Assembly: GCA_004554425.1 (NCBI GenBank)
Contig: SFMI01000010.1
Location: 1 to 28,982 of the forward strand
Direction: 5' to 3'
DNA length: 28,982 bases
Origin: Candidatus Saccharimonadota bacterium
GTDB lineage: Bacteria; Eremiobacterota; Xenobia; Xenobiales; Xenobiaceae
The translations under genes and the position numbers were made by a program. The notes under the pieces were generated by a model. It was not told where the DNA came from. It did no database searches and worked only from the letters and a program-made list of their open reading frames with translations. Position 1 is the first letter of the stretch; each line of letters opens with the position of its first letter. Below are positions 16,518-24,218 of the stretch, piece after piece.

Positions 16518-16825
16518 AACACACCTCTTCTTATTCTTTTTTGCCTCTTCTTACCTAAAATCGATTCTTGACTAAACCCACTTAGGCCCGGCAAACTCAA
16601 GCGAAAAGCTTATAGTTAAAAGGTGATACTCTCACCCAAAAGTGGCCTTGCCTTCTTCTTGGCAAGCTTGACCCCTGCTATTTTTGGTCAGGGGGAAAAT
16701 TATTTCTTTTTTTGAAGAGGGGTCAAGCCTACAGGCAACCAATCTTGCACAAAATAAAGCAAAGAATAGCGGGCGGGGCTTTTTTACAATATTTGGCGCC
16801 CAAACGGCGCGGAGGATTAGTATTT
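16518..16825. other. divergent intergenic region between pta and the NHL gene
   Basis: These 308 bases carry the leaders of both genes. The half next to pta is A/T-rich with no convincing promoter pair. The other half contains a hairpin CTTGCC/GGCAAG (16647-16666) and the 11-base inverted repeat described separately. The open frame of the NHL gene continues into this region from a TTG at 16712, but that start gives a poor N-terminus. Confidence 0.5.
16666..16728 (+). promoter_or_regulatory. 11-base inverted repeat in the NHL leader
   Basis: GCTTGACCCCT (16666-16676) is perfectly complementary to AGGGGTCAAGC (16718-16728), 41 bases apart. Between them lies GGTCAGGGGG, which can also pair with the first arm, so two exclusive foldings are possible. 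It lies ~100 bases before the proposed TTG start and could be a leader structure or an operator. Confidence 0.45.
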
Positions 16826-18199
16826 TTGCTTACCAGATATAAGTTTTTTATAATCGGTCTTTTAGTGTCACTGACACTGTGGTTGGCCGCAACCTTATCA
16901 GTAGCACTTCCAGCTCAAGCTCAAACGGCGGACAACTCAAAAGCATCAATTGCAGAAACCGAAACTCCAACTCAAGCGACTGCTGCTGAAGAAGCTCCAG
17001 TAAAGGAAGCCACTGCTGCCGATAATACTGAAGAGAAAACTGAATTGCCATCCAAAGCAACTTCTCAGCCAGAATCAGCTGACAAAACGGCCCCAGGCGC
17101 TCAAGAGCAAGCACAAGTAGAAAATACTGCTTCTGTTCCTCAAGAAGCATCCCAAGAGCAAGAAGCAGCCAAGAGTTTAAAAGAACTTAATGACGAGTTG
17201 CAAAAAGGCAAAACCAAAACTATCAATTTGGAAATGGATAAAAAGCCCCGTCTTACTATGCTCCAATCCTCCAACCCTGAAGACTACAAGCGCTTAAGCG
17301 GAATTTGGATTTCCGATACTGGCAACGGTCGCATTGTCTATATGAAAAACTTACAAGGCGAAGATTTCTATCCTTTGGGGTTAAGTGGCAGCGGCTTGGG
17401 ACGTTTTCTCAATCCTGAGCAAATTTGGGTAGATGTAACTGGTAAAATTTACATTGCCGATCGAGGGAATAACCGCATTATTCGTTTAGATGACATTCGC
17501 GGTTTGGGTTGGACAGAAATGAACAACGGCTTCAACGGCCCTCGCGGTGTAGCTTTTCACGGAAAACGCTTTTATATTTCCGACACCGACAATGATCGCA
17601 TCTTAGTTTACGAAAAATTCGGTGATACTACTCCTATGGCCGAACTTAAAGATGATAAAATAAAACAGCCCGGCTATTTGTGGCTGGATATGGAAGGAAA
17701 CCTTTACGTATGCTGCGGCGAAGGTAGTATGCGCGGCCAAATTGTACGTATTCCTTTCGATTTAACCGCTTTACCCAGCACCTGGACTGTTTATCGCGGC
17801 CAAGGTCTCAGCGGCGCCACCTTCACTCCCACTCAGTTTCTTAAAACTGACGACGGTTTGTTCTTTATAGATACAGCCAACCAGCGTTTGGTAAAAACAG
17901 ATAACTTTAAAGGTAAAAATCCTCTGGAGATTGGCTCTTACGGGCGAGGCAGCTTCCAATTTTTGGAGCCTAAGGGCTTAAGTTGCAGTGAAGACGGTAG
18001 TAAAATATACATTGCTGATACTGGTAACGATCGCATTGTATGTTTAGATCCTAAGCAAGCTAGTTCTTGGGAAGTTTATGACAGCCTGGAACCTACTTTT
18101 GGTTTGCGTTCTCCCAAATGCGTTTTTGTATGGTCGCCTCGTCCTCTGCCGGAAGAAGACGATAAAGACAAAGACGAAGACAAAGGCAAAGATAAATAG
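16826..18199 (+). CDS. exported NHL-repeat beta-propeller protein
   Basis: I start this 457-residue protein at a TTG that has GGAGGA nine bases upstream and gives a clean signal peptide (MLTRYKFF, hydrophobic core, cleavage after AQA near residue 29). An upstream TTG at 16712 would add 38 residues without improving it. Residues ~30-130 are a low-complexity A/E/T/P/Q linker. From ~150 come about six NHL-type blades with ISDTGNGRIVYM, IADRGNNRIIRLD, ISDTDNDRILVYE, LYVCCGEGSMRGQIVRI, FIDTANQRLVKTD and IADTGNDRIVCLD. The tail is a run of D, E and K. NHL propellers bind proteins, sugars or RNA; here an envelope role is likely but the ligand is unknown. Confidence 0.85.
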   Translation: MLTRYKFFIIGLLVSLTLWLAATLSVALPAQAQTADNSKASIAETETPTQATAAEEAPVKEATAADNTEEKTELPSKATSQPESADKTAPGAQEQAQVENTASVPQEASQEQEAAKSLKELNDELQKGKTKTINLEMDKKPRLTMLQSSNPEDYKRLSGIWISDTGNGRIVYMKNLQGEDFYPLGLSGSGLGRFLNPEQIWVDVTGKIYIADRGNNRIIRLDDIRGLGWTEMNNGFNGPRGVAFHGKRFYISDTDNDRILVYEKFGDTTPMAELKDDKIKQPGYLWLDMEGNLYVCCGEGSMRGQIVRIPFDLTALPSTWTVYRGQGLSGATFTPTQFLKTDDGLFFIDTANQRLVKTDNFKGKNPLEIGSYGRGSFQFLEPKGLSCSEDGSKIYIADTGNDRIVCLDPKQASSWEVYDSLEPTFGLRSPKCVFVWSPRPLPEEDDKDKDEDKGKDK

Positions 18200-18244
18200 A
18201 GAGCTTTCGCTTCGATAAAAAAAAGCCCGATCGCCAAACTGACG

Positions 18245-18287
18245 AGCCCTGTTCCGCTTTTGTAGCGCTACAGGGCTTTTCTATTTT
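18245..18287 (+). terminator. rho-independent terminator of the NHL gene
   Basis: AGCCCTGT pairs with ACAGGGCT, with an inner CGCT/AGCG stem, followed by TTTCTATTTT. An alternative longer pairing of AAAAGCCC (~18220) with GGGCTTTT is also possible. It begins 45 bases after the stop codon. Confidence 0.85.
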
Positions 18288-18343
18288 GCAAAACTATAAC
18301 TTGAGCGAAGGTTCAAACCATATTAACCTAGAAAATCGGCTCT

Positions 18344-20326
18344 GTGAGTAATAAATTAACTTCCCGTCAGTACGTAGAGCAGCTTTTAGAGCGTTCCCAT
18401 CGTGAACCTAACAATGTTGACTTGCACGTCAGCATAGGCGAAGCTTGTCTGCGCAACGGCGACACTGACGGGGCTTTTAAAGCTTTCAACAGAGCCGCCG
18501 AGTTAGATCCAAGTTCTTATTTTCGCTCTCTTGTCTACGAATGGTCAGGTTATATAAATAGAAAAGCAGGCAAAGTAAGCGAAGCTATTACCGCCTATAA
18601 TCAGTGGGCTCAAATTGATAGAGCCAGCAGTTTTCCTTTAGATCGCTGGGGAGCCGTTTTAGCCCGCGAAAATATGGCTGTAGACTTGCTATTGCTGCGC
18701 TCGATGTACAAAAAGCGCCTTGAGCAATCTCCCGACGATCCTGAGTTGCGCGCTTCTTTGGCCTTGTTGTCCTTTGTATTAGGACAAGATGCCATCGACG
18801 AAGAGACAAGTTTATTGGAATTGGCCAGCAGCGCCCTGGAAGCCGAATATGACAGCTTACCCATGCGCTATTTAATGGGCCTCCTTTATATGCGCATTGC
18901 CCATTTTGAAAGCGCCGATTCCGAATTTAAAAAAGTTGTCGAATTAGATCCTGAACAAACTTGGTGCGAATATCGCTTCAATCTTAATTGGTCGAGCGAA
19001 AGTGCCATGCTTATGCGGGCCCGCATTGCTCATATCCAAAGACGCTACGACGACGCTTTACGCCTTTGCTCCGAGTGCATAGACAATTCAGATAAGCTCA
19101 ATCCTTTTGCTCCCATTGAAGAAATTATTTCTATCCATATGGAGCGCGAAGAATATATCAGAGCTTTACAAATTTTCAGTGCTTTCGGCCCTTTGCTTAC
19201 CGAGTCACCTTCTTTGCGCCGCATGTATTCGCGCTGTCTTTTAGGAGCTGGCCAAATTGAGGCAGCGGCCCAAATTTATGAAAAGGCTCAACCCAAAGAA
19301 GTGCCTAAAGCCAATCAGCACTCTCAAATCAATAAATCCACTTCGGAGCAAACAACCGGAATTAAAGATGAAATTGCCGCTGCTTCAGCTAGCACAACTT
19401 TAGAATCAGAGCTTTTGTGTGATAGCGGCGAATATGATAAAGCTATCGAAGCTTGGAAGAAGCTCTTGCTCACCTACCCCGACAATTTGAGCTTAACAGC
19501 AGATGCTGCTATCGGTGCGGCAAAGGTATATGCTCGCCAAGAGCGTTACGATAAAGCCATTTCCGTTTTGGAAGGTTGCATGACTTCCAATCCTAAAGTA
19601 GCCAAAAATTTAGAAATATGGAAACTTCTTTCAAATTATTACAAAACTTCCGACCAAACCTTAAAATATCGTTTAGCTCGCATCCAAGTTCAGTCTCTCA
19701 CTCCTGCAGAAGAAGACTCCTTCACTAACGAAATTATCGCCGTACCTGTGCCCAATAGTGGTATCGTAGCTTTGGGTATTAGTGCCAGAGCTATGGATGG
19801 CAGCGGCATAGTAAAAGTGACTGGTACAGAAACTGTGGCTTCCACTATGGAAATTGCCTGGACCTATTTGCGCTCCGAAGCCAAAAATTTAGGTTTGCCT
19901 GATCCCAATGCTTACGATTTCCACATTCATTTGCGCGATATGAGCGCCGATATAAATCGCGAGCTCAATTTGCTTTCTGAATATTTAGGTAGCGAATCTT
20001 TGACTGATGAAAACTTAGGCACCGGTGAAGAGCTGGGCTTGGCTTTCCTTTTGGCTATGGTAGGAGCTCTCAGCGGCACTTCCGGCGGCGCTTTGTGCGT
20101 AGTGGGCGGACGCCTCGATTTGCAAGGACGCGTCTATAGTTCGCCTCAGTTGGCTGCCGGTTTGCAACGCATGTATGACGCCGGCGTAAGGTGGAAGCGC
20201 CTTATTTTGCCTCGCGCCATTAACGCCGATATGGAGCATATGCCGCAAACCATTTGGTCGACGCCTAATTTGACCCTTTGCTCAAATGCTCGTCAAGCTG
20301 TCAAAGCTTGGCTTATCGATTCCTAG
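18344..20326 (+). CDS. TPR protein with degenerate Lon-protease-like domain
   Basis: This 660-residue protein starts at a GTG with no clear Shine-Dalgarno. Residues ~10-440 are TPR-like (DGAFKAFNRAAELDPSSYF, ESADSEFKKVVELDPEQTWC, DKAIEAWKKLLLTYPDN, DKAISVLEGCMTSNPK), with a polar linker near 325-350. From ~460 the protein resembles the C-terminal proteolytic domain of Lon (S16): LQGRV near 592-596, then a helix and WKRLILPRAI matching Lon's RGxVLPIGG...VLIP. Where Lon has the catalytic Ser in GPSAG, this protein has GEELG (~560-564); where Lon has the catalytic Lys in GGLKEK, it has PQLAAG. It should be proteolytically inactive. No signal peptide, so cytoplasmic. The Clp-like gene follows 26 bases downstream, probably the same operon. 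Confidence 0.75.
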   Translation: MSNKLTSRQYVEQLLERSHREPNNVDLHVSIGEACLRNGDTDGAFKAFNRAAELDPSSYFRSLVYEWSGYINRKAGKVSEAITAYNQWAQIDRASSFPLDRWGAVLARENMAVDLLLLRSMYKKRLEQSPDDPELRASLALLSFVLGQDAIDEETSLLELASSALEAEYDSLPMRYLMGLLYMRIAHFESADSEFKKVVELDPEQTWCEYRFNLNWSSESAMLMRARIAHIQRRYDDALRLCSECIDNSDKLNPFAPIEEIISIHMEREEYIRALQIFSAFGPLLTESPSLRRMYSRCLLGAGQIEAAAQIYEKAQPKEVPKANQHSQINKSTSEQTTGIKDEIAAASASTTLESELLCDSGEYDKAIEAWKKLLLTYPDNLSLTADAAIGAAKVYARQERYDKAISVLEGCMTSNPKVAKNLEIWKLLSNYYKTSDQTLKYRLARIQVQSLTPAEEDSFTNEIIAVPVPNSGIVALGISARAMDGSGIVKVTGTETVASTMEIAWTYLRSEAKNLGLPDPNAYDFHIHLRDMSADINRELNLLSEYLGSESLTDENLGTGEELGLAFLLAMVGALSGTSGGALCVVGGRLDLQGRVYSSPQLAAGLQRMYDAGVRWKRLILPRAINADMEHMPQTIWSTPNLTLCSNARQAVKAWLIDS

Positions 20327-20352
20327 TTTTGCCAAAGGGGAAAAAGCAAAAT

Positions 20353-21789
20353 ATGAAACTTTATACTAGCAACTTAGAAAAAGTAAAAGTTCAAGCCAAA
20401 GAAGAGGCCACTAAGCTTAGGCACCAATTTGTTACTGCCGAGCATTTGCTTTTGGCTATTTTGGCCTTGAAAGATTGCCAAGCAGCTATTTTTTTACGTG
20501 GCAAAGGCATAAGCTACACCAAAATTAGCAAAAAATTGGTCGAGCTCTTAGGCCGCGGCTCTAAAAAAGTGGACGATCCTCCACGCAGCTTGCGCAATAT
20601 TATGATGTTTCACAGTGCCGAAGAGTTTGCCCAAACTTACAATAAACCGGTCGGCACGCTCCACTTATTGTGGTCACTTTTAGACGAGTTTAGCTGTGAA
20701 GCTGCCCAAGTTTTAGTTAAAGACGAAGACGAATCGAAACGTTGGTGCTCCGACATTGAAGATATGTTGGCCGAACCGACTACGCGTCGTCCCGAAGTGC
20801 TCTCTTTCCGCAGCAAAGGCAGCACAGCCGAGCAAAATAATAAATGGCGTCGACGTCTTTCCGAATGTGGCGAAGAGCTCAAGCGCAACGTTGTGGTACA
20901 AGAAGCGGCCATTGATCGCATTGCCGATACTTTAACTCGCTCTTGGGCCGGCTTCTTAGGCAGCAGTCGTCCTATCGCCAGCTTCCTTTTTGTGGGGCCA
21001 CGCGGATCGGGCCGCTTAACTTTGGCCCGCAACTTAGCCAAGTTCCTCTTTAACGATTCTGACCGCGTCGCTCGCTTAAGCTTAGGCGACTTTAGCGATG
21101 AAGCCAGGGCAGCTCAACTTATAGGTAGTGGCGGCCAAGATTCACTTTTGGGCGTACTCAATCGTGAGTTTCCTTTTGGCGTTATCTATATTGAAGACAT
21201 AGAGCAAGCCCACCCCAAAGCTATGGAATGTATCCATCAAATTTTGGAGCGTGGCCGCTTCATGACTAGTGACGGCAGTCGTCTCGATTTCCGCGATCAT
21301 ATTATTATTCTCTCTTTGTCTATCGACGCTGAATTTTTCAAAAATGCCAACGTCGGTTTCCGCAAGAGCAAAGACAAAGAAGACAGTTCCCAAGATCAGT
21401 ATGAGCGCTTGCTTATGCCCGATATTGAAACGGTATTGCGCTCAGATACTATAAGCTTAGTGGACGAAACGGTTTTCTTCCCGCCTATCAGCGACAAAGA
21501 TTTACTTAAATTGCTGGATACTTGGATTGACGAACTGGCCAAAGAGCTTAAGCACGAGCACAACCTTACTTTAAGTGTGGATGAAACTGTAAAAGTTTAT
21601 CTCATCAAGAAAAATGAAGATGTGGGCCACGGAGCCGCTTCTTTGCATCGTCTTTTCTCTAGAGAGGTTGGCAGCTTTGTGGCTAAAGCGCTGCTGGATC
21701 GCCAAATTAGTCGCGGAGACAATATTTTGCTTACTGAGCAAGACAAAGTATTATCTGTTACACAGCAGCCCAAAAGTCCAAAAAATTAG
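20353..21789 (+). CDS. Clp-N domain protein with degenerate AAA+ module
   Basis: I start this 478-residue protein at the ATG at 20353 (AGGGG 12 bases upstream); an earlier ATG lies inside the previous gene. Residues 1-~140 are a double Clp N-domain (FVTAEHLLLAIL and VGTLHLLWSLL). Residues ~185-460 match the second AAA+ module of ClpC/ClpB; the first module and the middle domain are absent, so it is about half the length of ClpC. The ATPase site is altered: Walker A is GPRGSGRL instead of GPTGVGKT (215-222), Walker B ends IYIEDIE instead of xxxDExE (D and E exchanged, ~277-284), and the sensor-2 region reads GHGAASLHR without the usual GAR. ATP hydrolysis is unlikely. It probably recognises or holds substrates. 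Confidence 0.8.
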   Translation: MKLYTSNLEKVKVQAKEEATKLRHQFVTAEHLLLAILALKDCQAAIFLRGKGISYTKISKKLVELLGRGSKKVDDPPRSLRNIMMFHSAEEFAQTYNKPVGTLHLLWSLLDEFSCEAAQVLVKDEDESKRWCSDIEDMLAEPTTRRPEVLSFRSKGSTAEQNNKWRRRLSECGEELKRNVVVQEAAIDRIADTLTRSWAGFLGSSRPIASFLFVGPRGSGRLTLARNLAKFLFNDSDRVARLSLGDFSDEARAAQLIGSGGQDSLLGVLNREFPFGVIYIEDIEQAHPKAMECIHQILERGRFMTSDGSRLDFRDHIIILSLSIDAEFFKNANVGFRKSKDKEDSSQDQYERLLMPDIETVLRSDTISLVDETVFFPPISDKDLLKLLDTWIDELAKELKHEHNLTLSVDETVKVYLIKKNEDVGHGAASLHRLFSREVGSFVAKALLDRQISRGDNILLTEQDKVLSVTQQPKSPKN

Positions 21790-21877
21790 TTTTCTTTAGC
21801 TCTATGGCAAGATAGTAAAAAGAACTGCCTTGCCGTTAGTTTTATTTTATACCTTTTTAGGAGAGCCGTTTATATTT

Positions 21878-24007
21878 ATGAAATTTACCTCTCGCCTTTT
21901 AGCTTTAGCTTGCCTTATCAGTTTGCCTCTTTCCGCTTGGGCTGCTCCCTCAGTTTCAGCAGAAGGCAACGCTCCCTCGACATCTCCTACTGTCGCTGTG
22001 TCGGCTCCTCAAGCAACCTTTTCCACTGCCCAAGTTAATAAATTTGTTGAAGAAAGCATTGCTAAATTACAAACAATGCAAAAAGAAGGGCGCAATTTTC
22101 AAATTAGCGACGCTGCTTGGATCGACAAATTAAGCAAAATGCTCGGTACTGATAGTATTGAAGTACCCGATCTGGACAATTTACCTCAAAAACATAGGGT
22201 AGATTGCCGCATAACTTGGGAAAAATTGGCCCAAACGAAAAATGGTGTTTCAGTCTTGCTCAACACTTTAGTAACTATGCAAGCGGCCACCAACCTCACT
22301 TATCAAACTTTTATCGGCCCTGACTATGAAGTGCCAGTTTATAACAAAGCTATTTTTGCCACTATGCAACCTCAATATAGCAGCACTTCTCTATTAAAAT
22401 TGCGCGATCTGGCCTTGCGCAATCGAGTTTTCCGTATCAATCTTAACGAAAAAAACGGCTTAATTACTACTAGCGATATTCCTGAAGACGAAAATCCCGA
22501 AATGTCCAGCCGTGCTTGGGTAACAGATACTATTCATGCTGGCCTCTTAGAAACAGAAGTCAGCCCCAAAGCTTGGACTGAAGCTTTAAATACTTTGGCT
22601 AAGTTTTATACTGGCCCAGTAGAGCAAAAAGCTTTTGACAAAGCGATTGCCGATCCTAAATCATATCGCGAAGGCGGCCCAATAGAAGGCGTAGCTCATA
22701 TTTTTTATCCCAACACTTTAGAGCGAGACCAAAACTGGTTTAATAATAAACGCTTAGAATCACACGGTCTGGCTTTACGCGCTTTTATGGCTGCTTTGCG
22801 TGATGGATACTTAAAACATTGGGATCGCGGTATAGACAATCCTTCTCCACAATTTTTGCAAGCTATAGTAAATTTAACAGCTTATTTTGTCAGTATCGAT
22901 TATTCTAGCGCTCCTTCAGCTGGCAACTGGGAAGAAGTTCCCTTCCCCGGCGGCTTAACTTGGGATACCCAAGCTATCAACGACGCTTTAGATGAAGTAC
23001 TCGATATTATGTACAATAAAGCTTACGATTCCGATAAAGGTATCGTCAGATTGCGCCAAGCTTTGCGTTGCCAAAAGTACGGTGATATTTTTAGCCGTCG
23101 TCAAGATATAGAAAAAGCCTTTAAACGCGGTATAGAGCGCGTGCGTAAAATTTATTATGCTGAAAGTCCAGGCAACCGCGAGAAAGATATTTCCTTAGCG
23201 CTGCTTTCTTCTACCCAAGTGCAATTAGATGATAACTATTTGACCAGTGTGCGCAAACATATCGATAATTTGCAAATGTTGGAAAAATCTTTAGTCAGAG
23301 AGCATGGAGCTTTGCGCTACGCTCCTTTTAATTTGACCTTAAAGGACGGCAATAAGGCCCTTTCTCCGGATAGCTACTTAAACTTAAATTATAATATTGC
23401 TTGCGATCCTGAAGGCCATGTCAATTTGGCTTGGCACGATATATTAAAAGAATTTGGCTCTAAAGATGCCAGCGAAGCCGACGTGTTTATGGCCCGCTCC
23501 CAATTAACAGCTCCAAACTGTGAAGCTCAATGGTTTTTAGTTTCCGATTTAGCTCGCGGTTATGCTGAACAAGCTCAAGCCATATATGAAAAAGCTGCCA
23601 GCCGCGTTAAGCCTAACCAAAAGCCACAACTGAACCAAGCCGAAGAAAAATTAGTAAGCGAATGTTTAGCTGGAGCTAACCGCAATATCAATCGCGCTTA
23701 TGCACGTATTACTCCAGAAACTGTTACTGTAAAAGCTAATGGCGCTCCGGCTCCGGCTTGGTCTGTACCCGAAGCTTGGCAATGTGTCAGTACCTTGCCT
23801 CCCCATTCACAAAAAGCTTACTTACCCGGTGTAAATACACCTTTAACCTGGGCTGAAGCTTCATTGTGGATGGCGACCAACCACTATATAGCTGTGCTGA
23901 CTCGCTTAGAATCGTTGCGCGGCGGCCATGTCCATCACGGCCCTTCAGCAGCCAATCCACAGACAAATTTTAGTGAATATATTTGGACTAAGCCCAACGC
24001 CAAATAA
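21878..24007 (+). CDS. large secreted protein, possible alpha/alpha-barrel glycosidase relative
   Basis: This 709-residue protein is taken from the ATG at 21878, where AGGAG lies 14 bases upstream and a typical signal peptide begins (MKFTSRLLALACLISL, cleavage after AWA near residue 23); an in-frame codon 16 residues earlier spoils the signal. A short linker is followed by a helix-rich body. The segments RDQNWFNNKRLESHGLALRA (~285-305), GLTWDTQAINDALDEVL (~365) and REHGALRYAPFN followed 13 residues on by DSYLNL (~485-510) recall GH15-like (alpha/alpha)6 barrels, but I cannot identify the two catalytic acids, so this is a weak assignment. It may instead be an unknown surface protein. It is followed by a strong terminator and seems to be transcribed alone. 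Confidence 0.6.
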   Translation: MKFTSRLLALACLISLPLSAWAAPSVSAEGNAPSTSPTVAVSAPQATFSTAQVNKFVEESIAKLQTMQKEGRNFQISDAAWIDKLSKMLGTDSIEVPDLDNLPQKHRVDCRITWEKLAQTKNGVSVLLNTLVTMQAATNLTYQTFIGPDYEVPVYNKAIFATMQPQYSSTSLLKLRDLALRNRVFRINLNEKNGLITTSDIPEDENPEMSSRAWVTDTIHAGLLETEVSPKAWTEALNTLAKFYTGPVEQKAFDKAIADPKSYREGGPIEGVAHIFYPNTLERDQNWFNNKRLESHGLALRAFMAALRDGYLKHWDRGIDNPSPQFLQAIVNLTAYFVSIDYSSAPSAGNWEEVPFPGGLTWDTQAINDALDEVLDIMYNKAYDSDKGIVRLRQALRCQKYGDIFSRRQDIEKAFKRGIERVRKIYYAESPGNREKDISLALLSSTQVQLDDNYLTSVRKHIDNLQMLEKSLVREHGALRYAPFNLTLKDGNKALSPDSYLNLNYNIACDPEGHVNLAWHDILKEFGSKDASEADVFMARSQLTAPNCEAQWFLVSDLARGYAEQAQAIYEKAASRVKPNQKPQLNQAEEKLVSECLAGANRNINRAYARITPETVTVKANGAPAPAWSVPEAWQCVSTLPPHSQKAYLPGVNTPLTWAEASLWMATNHYIAVLTRLESLRGGHVHHGPSAANPQTNFSEYIWTKPNAK

Positions 24008-24049
24008 TCGCCCCTCGGGCAATTGGCACACCACACATACTTTAACGCC

Positions 24050-24098
24050 AAAACAGCGTGACGATATGCTTTCCTAGCTGTCACACACGCTGTTTTTT
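24050..24098 (+). terminator. rho-independent terminator of the large secreted-protein gene
   Basis: AAAACAGCGTG pairs with CACGCTGTTTT, with GTGAC/GTCAC as an alternative inner stem, and ends in a run of T. It begins 43 bases after the stop codon. Confidence 0.88.
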
Positions 24099-24153
24099 AT
24101 GGGCCAATAGCCAGTTTGTAACGCCCATCTTAACCGAGCAGCCGATAAATGCA

Positions 24154-24189
24154 AAGCGCCCCCGCCAACCATTTTGGGCGGGGGCGCTT
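24154..24189 (-). terminator. GC-rich hairpin after the M4-like protease gene
   Basis: AAGCGCCCCCGCC and GGCGGGGGCGCTT are a perfect 13-base inverted repeat with a 10-base loop, 30 bases past the protease stop. On the minus strand it is followed by TGCATTT, so the T-run is poor, but the stem is very stable and the position between convergent genes fits a terminator. Confidence 0.75.
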
Positions 24190-24218
24190 ATCTAGAGCAC
24201 CAGATTATCAGCTAAAAA

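Noticed and set aside
21806..21834. GGCAAG/CTTGCC hairpin after the Clp-like gene followed by a T-rich stretch
   Set aside because: A six-base stem with a 17-base loop is too weak to call a terminator; transcription may continue into the secreted-protein gene.
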